From positions 37,592,759 to 37,656,758 of the forward strand of contig CAIIXF020000007.1 of NCBI GenBank assembly GCA_903813345.2: 64,000 nucleotides of DNA, read 5' to 3'. The DNA is from Owenia fusiformis. Taxonomy: Eukaryota; Annelida; Polychaeta; Sabellida; Oweniidae. The notes under the pieces were generated by a model. That model was not told the DNA's origin. It worked only from the letters and a program-made list of their open reading frames with translations, and made no database searches. Positions within the stretch are counted from its first letter, which is position 1, and each line of letters begins with the position of its first letter. Positions 1-13,300 of this stretch are shown here, in pieces. The position numbers and the translations under genes were made by a program.

Positions 1-323
1 GACCTCGGAGATAGAGTTAGAGAGTGAGGGTATAATGAGAACCTGAGCTGAGATTAGTTCAATATAGGTATAATATATGCCAAATCATAATTTTCATACC
101 AAATTAATACATATAATCCAAGTTGAAGGACCCGTTACTTATGTTATTATCTAGAGCCCTGGTACTATATAACTGCAAAATTTGGTGTATGTAGGTTTGA
201 AAATAAAAAAGTTATAGTGTCTTGAAAAAAGTGGCGTTTTTGGCCCCACTTATATAAAAAAGAATTACTCGTCTTCATCATTAACAAGAACATGTTAAGT
301 ATGTCGTTTAAGGACCTACTTAC
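1..323 (-). other. Start of a gene B intron
   Basis: AT-rich sequence downstream of the donor at 322-323, running off the window. I see no exon or repeat in it. Confidence 0.6.
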
Positions 324-1315
324 CTTGGGTTCGTAGGTTCCATATTTGTCAACAAAGTCTTGTTTCAGATTGTCAACGATTGAAGAATTTAGATCAGGAA
401 ATGGACTGTAGGGTGGATGGTGCTTCCAGAGAATATCAGCGTATGAAATGGTGTTATCGGCTGCAGTGTATGCTTCGACTAAGGCTTTCATCTCATCGAT
501 TTGATCTTTGTTGTCATTAAGTAGGGTTGCGAGGTCGCCAACCTCGTTTATAAACGGCGAGACAGCACTTCCAAGTTTTGAAATTTTGTCTTTATTTTTG
601 TTGGATTGTTCCCTGATTCTCTTTATCGTCCGATCGATGTCTTTGGTACAAGGGTCTGAGGCTGGAAGTCCACCAACGGGCACAGGGAAATCTGGAAGTC
701 CCAGTCGAGGTAAGCAATCCGCCTTCAATATTAAATCAAAAGCTGTAAGGCCAGCTGTACCTGCCATTGCAAATCCAGTCAGTGTACCTTGAACTGCAGT
801 TAAAAGTGTTTGTGTGCTAGTTTTTAGTCCATCTATACTATTTCGTAAGGTATCTAATGCAGTGCTCAATCGGTTCTTGTCTTTTTCATTTATAGATCTC
901 TCATAGTCTGCCAAGGTTCGAAAATATGTGCTCAGACGAGTAAATTCCCACGTAGTCTGATTCATTTCAATATTCATGCCTCTATAAACATCAAACAACT
1001 GTTGATGCCTGAGGTAACGCTGCTTCAACTCTGACATGTACGCTTGGAGTCCAATTGATTGAAAATCAGATGCGGTGACGTATCTTATATCTGCCTGAGT
1101 TTTTTGTTTCGCAACACGAAACATTGCTACTACCGCCAATAGATCTCTGGTGTGGCAAAACTTTATCTCTCCGTCGTTACATTTTATGGATGCAGTGTCA
1201 AGAAGGTCTTTGTACGTGTTGTCAAATAATTCAATGTCCCTACCAGAATCAGCCAAAAGCGCTCTCTGTATTTCACTAAATATCTCATGAACACCACCAG
1301 GGTGCGCATCGAATG
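324..1315 (-). CDS. Gene B exon: large all-helical domain of unknown family
   Basis: 992-bp exon, phase 1 in and 0 out, donor GTAAGT. About 330 residues, mostly amphipathic helix. Landmarks are [20 protein letters not shown] near the start, then [20 protein letters not shown], a non-polar alanine/glycine-rich stretch at about 710-800, and [20 protein letters not shown]. Long helices flanking a hydrophobic hairpin-like segment recall helical-bundle proteins of the ClyA-like kind, but this is shape only and I see no diagnostic motif. The gene continues past the left edge. Confidence 0.8.
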
Positions 1316-4300
1316 CTTAAATAACCAAAATATGTGGTAATGTATCATAACAGTCCTTTCCATAAGTTTGGTAACTGGAGGCTTGAAATCGTCAAACATA
1401 AACAGATTTTGATAAATGTTCCAAAAGGGACCTATGGTTGCCAAACCCATGGAGGGAAGTGTATACATGGATGTATTTAGACAAATATTTAACAACGACA
1501 ACAACTTTACTGGAAAATATGTATCAAAGATTAAAATCACAAACCTGAACATGGGAAATCGTTACAAGGAAACACATTCTCTGAAATGCCAACGCAATCC
1601 ATTCCTCCATGCTGGGGATACGGATTGTTGCAAACTCTTGCACGTGTCCTCGTTCCCCCGCCACAACTCTCAGAACAGCTACTTGGGTTTTCCCATTTAC
1701 CCCAGTGCCCATGCACTAAAAATGACAAAATGGCAGCGTTTTACAATAATATTACAATATTTCAATAAAAACATAGCGATGATTACAGATTTGAATGTGC
1801 AATTGGTAATTGCTTTTGTATTTGGGGATTAATAGGCGTCGTTTTTACAAGTAAGATCACAGTTGAGGGTTGTTATCTTCAATGCTTAATTTTTGCTCTG
1901 TTTTGTAGCATTTCCAATTGGCCCCTGTGCATGCATAAGAAATATTTCCAAGAAAAACATAAAATTGGGGAAGGATTCGAATAACATGTAATTTTGATAT
2001 AGATTGGGGTTATAAAATTCCCGAGAAAAATCAAACTAAGACGCTAATGTCAGACCTCCAACCGGCGCCGGGCTGATGTGTATTTTGTTCAAAACTGAAT
2101 ACAATTTGGCATAGGACGGGCTTAATTCTCTGAACCATTTTTCAATATTCATATAGTACATTACCTGGACATGGGTCGGAACCACATCCTTCTTCATACA
2201 TTATGTTTGGTCCAGGACAATTTAGAAATTTGTTTCGACCTTCATATGTACACTTGCGAGTGAACGTATATACACCCCCTCCGCAAGTGACGGGACATTC
2301 GCTTTTGCGCCATTCTGTCCAATAACCTGTAAACCACAACATACAGCTGTAAACCCCCCTAAATAAGTTTGACATCCGAAAGATATATTTTTGATTACTC
2401 ATCAACGACGACGTATTTATGCCGTATGAGAGGAATAAATGAGAAAAAATGAATAACTTGCAAAATATTCATAAGGAGTAGATTTTTTTGCAAAATAGTT
2501 TTTGGTCATTTCATCTAAATGCAAAAGTGATAGCAAACATCATCATAGTGTGTGTTTTTCAGAAGTTTCTTGTTTTGCAAATGCCATTTTGTAAAAATAA
2601 ACATGCCAATCTCCGATTTTAAAATTTTGTTTTCAAGGTTATGAGAAAACTAGAGGTCTGGATATTGTAAATTGTATCATTGACATGCATTTTAATACGA
2701 ATCATTATGTCAAGGTTAGCAAATACCATATATCATTCAAACATGTTCAATAATATTTACTGACATGCAACTGAGTATATAATCTGGGCGGGGAGTAAAT
2801 ATTTATAATATTTATAGCTACTTACTGCAGTAAATCTCCACATTGTCTACTTGAACGCTTTGAGATCCACCTCCTTCAAACACCAGGTCAAACGCCCCAT
2901 AGGGTAACTTAACCGTCTGTAGTTTCTCCTCGACGACTGAGGAAAGCAAAGTTGATCAGCCAATGCAAATAAAAACTTCTATTTATAGAAAACCGGTTGT
3001 TATCTTAAGTAGAGGGTGTACCTGACATGTCTATAGGTGCTTTACCCTCATTGTGGAGGTACGGGGATGGGAGGGGGTAATTGACCTGAATTTTTCCAAC
3101 TAGCTCAAGGCATTGTTAAGCTGTTAGTCTTGATATAAACAAAAAACAACCGAATGAGTTCAATCGTTTACAATGCTTTTTTGCACAGGCTTTCAAAAGG
3201 TACCATTGATTTAAATATCCAAGAAGGTGTCAAATTTTGAGGGGGTTGGATTTCCTCTTTGTCCGTGTCAGGAATAGTCACATTGTCTTCATTAGGCTGT
3301 GGGGAAAAGGTAAGTACAAGCATGTTGCAATTGCAATGATTATCAAGCTAATTTGAATTTTGCCTAAACTAGGAACCACGCATGGCTATCATTACGGGTT
3401 CTTACTTGGATGATCGTTTGTCCATAGTATAGTTTTGGTTTGGTTTCCATCCCTGCTGTATAGTTTAAGACCATTTGGTTCTGGCGATTTAAAATGGAAA
3501 TTCACATAAAGTATTTTATTTGATTGGACGTTGTGTATTGTTGGTAAGACGAACGAATTAGACGAAACACTCGTTGGTTTATACGCCATATGGCAATCTA
3601 AAATAAATTAAAAACATGTGATTGTTTCTATGAAAAAAAGGTTTGATATTCATAAATGTTTCTCCATTTTAATGTCGCTTATAAATGATATAAAGGGTGT
3701 CCCGAAAGTATGCCCCCCCCCTAGGCAGACATACACCAATGTCCCCATAGTATGTATCATATATCATTTTAAAGTTTGTCCAAAGTTACATTGATTTGCC
3801 AAGTATTATGGTTCAACTCACAAACGGGAAAAAGTTACACACATTTCAAAATGTAGTGTTTTACCAAAATTAAAGTTTTGTTTTACACAAAATTAATAGT
3901 CGCTGTGTCTCCCTTGGCCATGTTAACAGCAGCAATTCTTTCCAGATATGACCTTAAATACACTGCAAATAGGGGTATGGCATTTAATAATTATCATAAA
4001 ACCTTTTTAAGGCATTTTAGAAGAGTTTCCTTGGTGTATCTGGCCTTACCGACCTCTTTTTACAACTCAATATCCATCCTCTCTTTAACGATAGCACCCA
4101 TATTTTTGGTCACATTCAGTTAAGCGGTGTTTCAATGATACTGAATTTAACTTACATTTTGGCCCAACACTAAGTTTTGAAATGCCTGCAACTTGTTCCC
4201 ATTCGTAAGTTGAACGATGATACTTGGCAAATCAATGTAACTTTTGATGAGCTTTAAAATGATATATGACACATACTATGGGATCATTGCTGTATGTCTG

Positions 4301-7300
4301 CCTAGGGGGGGGGGGCATACTTTCGGGACACCCTGTATATAATAGTATGCATGTACCAGCGAATAGTTCAAAATTATTTTGCCTGTAGAATGGAATTTTC
4401 AATATGTTATGAATAAATTTAAATATAAACATATATGAACATATTATAAACGAAATGAAAAAGTGAAGTGCATATTCGTGTTTTATACAATGACGTACCA
4501 GTGACATTATTAATTGTATTACATTCCCTTCTCCAATCTGAACTCACTTCATAGTCGCCACAAATACCATCGTCGAATGTACAGACAACTACTCCAGGAC
4601 AATACCCTTAAAATATAAATGTTCTCCTATGGTCCGTCGGTAAAACAAGCTATGAACAAAATGTTCTCCAAATGTACACTCATTCCATATGTTAGGCAAT
4701 ATGTAGTTTACAATGCAATTTTGGCAAAAATAAACTCTTTACAAGCGATATTTTTTTTCGATTTTCAGTTTTTTAAGATTACCTCTGTGGTATGGTTGAA
4801 ACAATGAGTAATGTATCGGGTGTTCGTCATCGTTATGCCCCGTGTACCAATGGTGATGATGGTGACCACTGGAACTGCTGCCTGATGACGAGCCTGACTG
4901 TTTCCCTTTTGAGCTATTTCCTACACACATGTAACGTACTGTGTACACATGTAATTGTCAAATCAACATTTTGTGAACGTCAGCAATTTGGATTTTTAGG
5001 GCCAATTGAAGGTTGACCCAACTACTTTTTTATATACTTTATTCTGTGATCATAATTATCATTGTTTATTTCATTTAAAATGTTTTCTTACCTTTGCTAT
5101 CTGATTTTGCAGATGTTCCTTTGCTGACTGGAAATTGAAATTCATATTGAAACGTTTGATGAAACGGTTGGTGGGTATTGTTCTTGGAATAACTATGACA
5201 AATATGAATGTTATACACGTTTATAAGTACAATATTTCTTTAGAAGGTCGCATCATACAAATATAATACGTTTGAAGATGGATATTTACACGGGGAATAT
5301 AAATTACTAATTTGTGACCATTTATTTCGACACTTTCGACACGGTGTCAAACGTGTTCTATGTCAAGTATTCAGTGTATCAAGACAAAATGTTGACAATA
5401 CATTTAATTAAGCCCTTCTTAACAAAAGCATCTTAATTTGTGTGCCAAGAAGTTATATCTCGATCTTCACGTAAGTTTAAACGTTCTCGATGTGAGCATA
5501 TTGTAAAAGATCATCTTAATTACTATTTGTTTGTATCGATAAAGCTTGAAACGATTAAATGAGTAAACACAAGGAACACGCACGTCTCGAACTCGCAACC
5601 TCGTGGTTACGGCGACCAATAGCCTAGCCTGAAGGTATTAAGAAATATTACCTTTTGACTGAGTTCCGCCATCGCTATCTTTCTTCGCTAAACAGAGCAC
5701 GAGAAAGAAGGGTATTAAAAACAAAACACCTCTGGCAAACTCCATCTCCTTCCTGTCGCGTACATATACCCCAATAGCCTTGAACTTTTATTTGATAAAC
5801 TTATAAGCACAATTATTTTAAGATGCATAAATAAAAAACATTCAAATATAGATTGATACGATGTCAAAATTAATTGAAGATGTTTTATTACCTCGTTGAA
5901 TACATCAAACAACAAAATACAAAACGAAACTAAAAATCTTAAATAGACGTTATAGACTTCAAATACAAAATCGATCATAATTCCATCATATATTTGTTTA
6001 CACAAGAAAAAAGCAAATATTTTATTCAACTGGATAACAACAGGCAAAATTCTCTCATATTTTACTTGGAATAACAGTTCGAGACAGTCAGTAAAAAACT
6101 TGGCGGTTCTTATAATTAGTTTATATTTTAAGCAAATATCAAAGTATATCTAAATTACCAAACATAAGTCTTATACTTGCACATTCGAAGGATTCTCAAT
6201 CTTTCCAACGAATTGAGATGCTTTGATCAAGGATTGACACGCTTTGTTAGGCTTTGTTACGCTTGACAAGCTTCAGTACGCTCTCTTACGCCGCTTCACG
6301 CAGGGCGACATACATCAAGTCTTCTTCAGATAGATCATGCTCTGGTCCATCTGGATCTTCTGGATCTTGTTGATCTGCCATCGTGTTCTGTAGTCAAAGA
6401 ATTAGTGATTTTATGGATCTACTTCATCTTTATATAGTCATTGGATCAAAAGCGGCATGAAATCAGCAATCTCGACATTTCTCAATGCGTTGATAATCGT
6501 ACCAGAGCCTGGTTTAAAGTGTTATAATCGCATCAAAGCGTAATAAAGCTTATCAAAGCGTGATTTCAAGCGTAACAAAGCCTGGTCGAAGCGGGATCAA
6601 AGCGTGAGTAATCGTAACAAGTCGGGAAATCAGAGCTTATCAGACCGTAACATTACTTAGGAGATCGTGATATTTTTGGAAAAGTACACGAAAATGACGG
6701 CGCTTTGCTCGCCGATTTAAAGCGTCGCATTCGCCGTTGGTGTGAACTAGGTGTTATAAAACCTACTAAATGTTTAGAATGTACTGATAATGTGTTTTAA
6801 CGTGCAGTTAAACCGAAAACTAATTTGGGTCAGCTAAAAGCGTTTGGACTGAGATTTAGAATCAATATTTAGTATCATACAAGACGCATTATGAATACGA
6901 AGTATCATAATAAGACGCATTTATTACTATGAAGCAAGGAGGATTGACTCCGAGAGTGCAATATCGATATTCTGTCCAATATATAGGCATGTCGTGATAC
7001 AAAATTCCCATTCAAACAACAGCCATTTTGTTCACTATAACACTTGAATTGTGAATATTGGTCTTATTTCCGAACGAAAACTTCCAAAATTCACAAGAAA
7101 TGATCGAGATATTGGTTTGTATCTTTTGAACTGTTTAATTTGTGTTTATAGTCGGTTTTAATTTCAGGAAATAACGACATTTCGACGTTTTCATTGTTGG
7201 AAAATATCGAGTTTCGATCCTGGGAGCCAATACTCCTTGAATATGAAGTACAAAGAAGCATTTATGAATATCAGGAAGGGGAAACATCCCAAAATGACGG

Positions 7301-10300
7301 AAAATATTTAGAGCGTTGTTGCATTTGAGCTAAAATATCAATTGTGACTCAAAGGAAAGGGGACCATCGGAAAGGGGACAATCAGTGACAAAAACAAAAA
7401 TTAGTACTATATGTTCAGATATATATAGAGATTATCCTATATGAGGTTCAGGATATTGGGATTATCCCGAGGCTAATATAATATATTTGCCCGAGGGCCG
7501 CAGGTCCCGAGGGAAAATATATTATATTGGCCAAGGGATAATCCCAATATCCTGAACCGACTATAGGATAATATGTTTATCCCATACCAATCTTGGTCAT
7601 CCGCTACACATTGTTCAATCGTGGAAATATTTTAGAATATTCATGTCCAGTTTTGTTTTCTTGGCCGTGGGCGGATTTTCCTGTTCCCTCAAATATTCCC
7701 ACATTTACTTTCTCGAACTTTTGATTGATTAAGTGGATACTCCTTCCCTTTTTTAAACCATGAAACAGATCCCGATTATCTGTATTTCTCCATTGTCGTT
7801 TACAGTCATTACGCGAACGTTACAAACAAAGTTACAAAGTTTGTTATGAACAAATATGCGAGCGGTGATTATGACGTAGCGGGCAGATATACTATATCTG
7901 CCCGCTCGGAGCGGGACGTAAAGCTATATCTGCCCGCTGATGAAAATATAAGTTTTTACAAACCGGCTTTATGTACCTATAACACGTCCAAGTATGGGAT
8001 AAAACAATATATATAATAAAATAATCCGAAATAAAGACAGAGAAATTATCCCTACATGTTTCTTTATTTAAAAATCTTCAGGAAATGAATAACAATATAA
8101 TAATAATATAATATAATATATTATATATAATATAATATATTATATATATATAATAATAACAATATATATATAACAATATAACAGTATCAAGTTCACTAGG
8201 CTAGTTTACGTGGATACGTCTCAGGAAATAAGCTATTTGGGCACATGAGGATAATCGGACTATGTTCAGTACTAATCAATTCCGTGCGTGTCTTAAGCAA
8301 AAGTGTTGCCTTTACAATACCAAAAGGACCATTCATTTATCTTTAAAATGTCATCACTAAAAGTGTTGACATATTGTTATAGTCTCCATTTTTGTGACGG
8401 CGGTTGGTGGTTCAGGTGTCCGGCGTATGTAAGAAATTCTGAAAACTTCCAATAACTTAACAAATACTTTCTATTAAGACTGACTCTACAGGGTGTCCCG
8501 AAAGTATGCCCCCCCCCTAGGCAGACATTTACCAGTGTCATCATAGTATGTGTCATATATCATTTTAAAGCTTATCCAAAGTTACATTGATTCGCCAAGT
8601 ATCATGGTTCAACTCTCAAATGTGAAAAAAATACAGGCATTTCAAAATTTAGTGTTTGGTCAAAATTAAGTTCAATTTTACACCAAATCAATAGTCAATG
8701 TGTCCTCCCGGGCCATTTTAACAGCAGTAATTATTTTCGGGTCGGATGGATATTGCGTTGGAAAAAGAGAATGGTGAGGGTAGAAACTCTAAGGAAACTT
8801 TTCTAAAGTTCCTTAACAGGTTTTAAGAGGGTTATAAAAATAAACACCCCTATTTGAAGGGCTTTTAAGGTCATATCTGAAAATGATTCCTGCTGTGAAC
8901 ATGGCCAAGGGGGGACTCATTGACTAGTAATGTGGTGTAAAATTTTAAGACTTTATTTTGACAAAACACTATCTTTTAAAATGACTGTAACTTTTTTCCC
9001 ATTTGGGAGTTAAACCATGATACTTATTAATTGGCAAATCAATGTAACTTTGGATAAGCTTTAAGATTATATATGACACATACTATGAGGACATTGGAAT
9101 ATGTCTGCCTAGTGGGGGGGGCATACTTTCGGGACACCCTGTAGAATATCAAATCTAACTTTGGACTTGAGACTGAGACTCAAAATATCTTCCCACATCT
9201 AGCGATTTATTTCTCCAAAAATGGACCCACATCTAGGGTTTTTCTTTCAAGAATAGACCCACTTCAATCTAATTTTTGAAAAACAAGACCCACTTCCGGC
9301 GATTTCTTTCAAAATACAGTACCCAGTTTTAGGATTTTTAAAAAAGTAGACCCAGTTCTAGGATTTTTGTTCATCAAAATGGGACCCATATCTAGGTGTT
9401 TTTTTTCAAAATGGGACCCACATCTAGGAATTTTTTGGGCGAAAAAGTGACCAACTTTAGCGGCACGTTCCCATATAGCCAATATATGGGAGTACCTCCC
9501 CCTATTTCACTGGGATCACAGAAAAAATGCACAATTTTCAGTTTTGCAAAATATTGTAGAATATTGAATTTTCGCGGAATTCATGCTTTGAGAACATAAA
9601 TCCTAGCATTGAGCTTGTACTTGATTTAGAAAAGTCTAGAACCAGCTCATTCATATCAAAATGGGCAGTAATTCTACTTTACCATATGCAACATACTTCT
9701 TACATGTAGTGCAATATATGTATTTATTATGCAATATGCATCTCACATTTAGTGCAATATTTCTATTTATTGTAATTTTTGACCCTATGCAACATGCTAC
9801 TCTCATTTAGTGCAATATATGTATGTATTATGCAATATCCATATCACATTAGGTGCAATATATTTATTTAATGTAATGATTGACAATATGATTCCATGAA
9901 CTGCTTATTTATGCCAAACTGATTAATCAGAGTTGTGAATTTATATCATTGGTTATTAATGTATACATTTTTACCAGAGACATTATATGTCTCTGTCTTT
10001 ATGAATGTTGACACAAGCTGCCTATTGGGGTAGTAATGGGTGACACTCAGATATAATGTATACTGTGTCTCATAAGTCGGCACCGGCTGGTGATGTTACA
10101 AAATGTTGTTTTTATTATTGTATTTTATATGTATATTGTAATATCAGTGACACGAAAATAAACTATTTTAAACTAAACTAAAACTAACTCTGTCTTTTGC
10201 CAATTGATATCATGATTTAGATGCAAATGAATATCTTAATATATATCCAAATTAATATTGCACGCATCATATTTACTGGAAGCAAAAAAGAAATCTATGA

Positions 10301-13300
10301 TTTCTGTTTTTAGCTAAAAACAAACTTCTAAAATATGACATCATTTAACATCCGGGCTTTGTTTTGTAATCTGGGCTTTTTCTTGCTAAAAATATGACAA
10401 GTTATTCAAGGAGGAGTGACAGACAATGCAGTCAATATGGTACAACGAAAATGGGACTTCTACGCATGTTAAAAATTTTCGTCAAAACTCAACTTTTGTT
10501 CAAGTTGATACGATTGTCTTTCGAACTAGAGACTAACCTCATTCGAAAGATCATAAAATACTTTATCTATGCTGAAAATCTTAGATCCAAACATAGTAGA
10601 ATACGCCGTCAGTCCGCATTTGATTTTTTGAAGTGAGTTTCGTAGATCGTCAGATTTCTCCGACTGATATCGGGTTGTGCAGATCTTTCTAACAAATTGT
10701 CTGGACTAATATGCTTCTTTATCATCAATATATGGAGATGGTACTATGCAAAAATTGTTTATCCTTGATTAATCAACAAATAAAGTATAAGTTTAGAATT
10801 AGGGTTATTTACAACTTGTCATTATATATAAGGGTTAGGGTTAATCCGCCTGGACTCGACATGTAGGGTTGCTTCATTGTCCTGCTCAGACAAGACTGAT
10901 GATGTCATCAATATGGCTACTTTCACGTTTCCTGCTATAATAATGATGTCATCAACTTGCCCAGGCAAAGTTAAATGACTGAACTTCCGCTTTAATTAAA
11001 CCTGCCCAGACCAAATCTAAAATGGTTGACTTCCGCTGTGATGTCATCCACTTACCCAGACCGCATCTAAAATGGCTGACTTCCGTTTCCTGTGATGATG
11101 TCATCAACCTGCCCAGGCAGAATTCAAAATGGCCGACTTCCGGCATCAGTATCGGCATCGCACACAACACAAAAGGTTATACAGGCTCACCTTAACTACT
11201 CCTGAAGTAAAGCTAAGTTCACAACAACGGCGGTTTGATGGCGCTTTAATGCGGCATGCAAAGCGGCTTCGCACGCCGCTTTAAAGCGCCATCAAAGCGC
11301 AGTTGGTGTAAACTTAGCTTGACGTAATAATGACGCATTGGCATTTGAAAATGAGTACACGAAATGAACGTATACGAAAGATTCGTTGCTGTTTACGTTT
11401 GGACAACTAACAATTAATTTTCGTACATTTTAACATTATACCTATTAGTATCTAAAACAAGTGTTTCACAAAATCTCATGTTAATTGGATACTTAACGTA
11501 TAAATAAACCGTGTTTTAAGGCTGGACGTAAACACGGTGCTCAAGTCTTAACAATGGAAATGGTTCCGGACCACATGAAGTCAAGTGACAGCAATTTCAT
11601 AACCAAAGGAGGAGGGAAATTAGCGCAACAGATTTTGGTATGTTGGATTTTGGCCATTTCCTCGCGATTTAAACAGGTGCATATTTTAGGCCAATGCATT
11701 ACCCCCAGGAAAATCACTTCTAGAGATGATAAAATAATTTTGACTTTGAGACAAGGTAGATGCAAACAAACCACCAAAATGTTTTTTCTGTAATGTTTTC
11801 CTGATTTTCAACCCCTTTCATCCCTGCTTTTTTAATTTTTCTTCCATCAATATGTTGCACACATTTCCAGGAAATGGCCAAAATCCAACATATGACTGTC
11901 CAAAATCTGTTGCGCTAATTTCCCTCCTCCTTTATTAGCCTACCTCTCAAGTTTTCTTAAAAAAACGTCTAAATCGTTTGAAAAACACGTTCGGGACAAT
12001 CTCCACAATTAACACTTTGTCACCGTGGTAAAGTTACACGGTGAAAATGCTTGGCGTAAATAGTTTGTAACATCCGCAGGACTTTCATCGTAAAGTAACG
12101 TTTGCTTAATGACTACCAAAATAAGTTTCCGTAATACGATACCTTGACGTTTAGTCCTACGCTGGCTTTATGAATAAGACTTCCGGACAACAAACTCCTT
12201 ATCTAGAGCTCTTAGGAAAATCAGATCAGGGACTATATATGGAGTTTAAGGTAGTTTAACGTCGTTAAACCCAATAACGGCGCTAGCCAGGACAATAAGA
12301 AGCAGTCAGTTCGCGCATGCTAAATCCTGCTCCCGTGTGTGTAAGCTCTCGGTAGACGAGAATCAATATTGAATATACACCAAAAAAGAACTTTCATGTC
12401 AATGCTTTTCCGAATGTCTCGGGGGATTCATGCTAGATTTGCGGGAGTTGGTACAGAGATTATTAATGTAGTATTCACAAAGTTACCCAACGCGGAGTAA
12501 CTGTGCCCTTCCACCATTAGTTATTTTTGTACTTTTCATTGTACTTGTTTACCGGTAGTAATTCATTTACTATTGCGCAGTAAGTTCACATCCTGAATCT
12601 CAGTGGATGAGAATCACTATTGTACAGACATATATGTACATTAAAAAATAAGCCTCCATTCTTTGTTACCTTATAGCCTCCTTATAACTCCAATACAAAG
12701 TCTATAAAAAGTGTAGAGAACTTTATGAACAGCATACGGGGGCTTAGCCAGCTTTCAGTCGGGGGGGGGGGTGCGATCGCCCAAAAATTTCGGTTTTCAG
12801 TCAGAGTTGCACGGTGAAAATACTTGACGTAAATAATTTCGTGGCATAAGTAACCCAAAAATGATTAAGATTCGTTTTGAATTTTACAAAAATTGATGCA
12901 ACTTCCTTCAAAATTGAGCTAGAAGCTTCAAATAAAAAGCAGTCTTATATTATCATTGCATGGTTATGGAGAGAGGGGGGAGCGATCACCCCCCCCCCCC
13001 TCCTGACTTCGCCTATGCTTTGTAATATCCATTGACATAAATAAGTTTTGCACGGTGAACCAGATGTAAAAAAAAATATCTCACAGAATGAAGGAAAATA
13101 TAGATGTCGTGGCAGGTGCAATTGTGTCTGTAGGCCTATGGAAAATAAGGATTGGATCAAATATAGATGTCTCCTTCATTCATTTGTCCAATAAAAAGCA
13201 CTGCCGTCTTCTGCAATATCGTCTGAATATATCATCCTGTGCATTTCCATCTTTTCTTCAAGCGTTCAGTCTTTACTTCGACCGACGGGTGCACTACTTT

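Noticed and set aside
508-792. 94-codon open frame on the plus strand
   Set aside because: Antisense shadow of the helical gene B exon; no splice sites or coding features of its own.
3240-3298. Possible extra exon between MAM parts (acceptor ccccacAG, then [15 protein letters not shown])
   Set aside because: With the phase of the preceding exon it opens with a stop codon, while exons 3406 and 2936 join perfectly without it.
3878-4123. 81-codon plus-strand frame [15 protein letters not shown]
   Set aside because: Lies wholly inside the MITE and is not kept in the second copy at 8489-9141.
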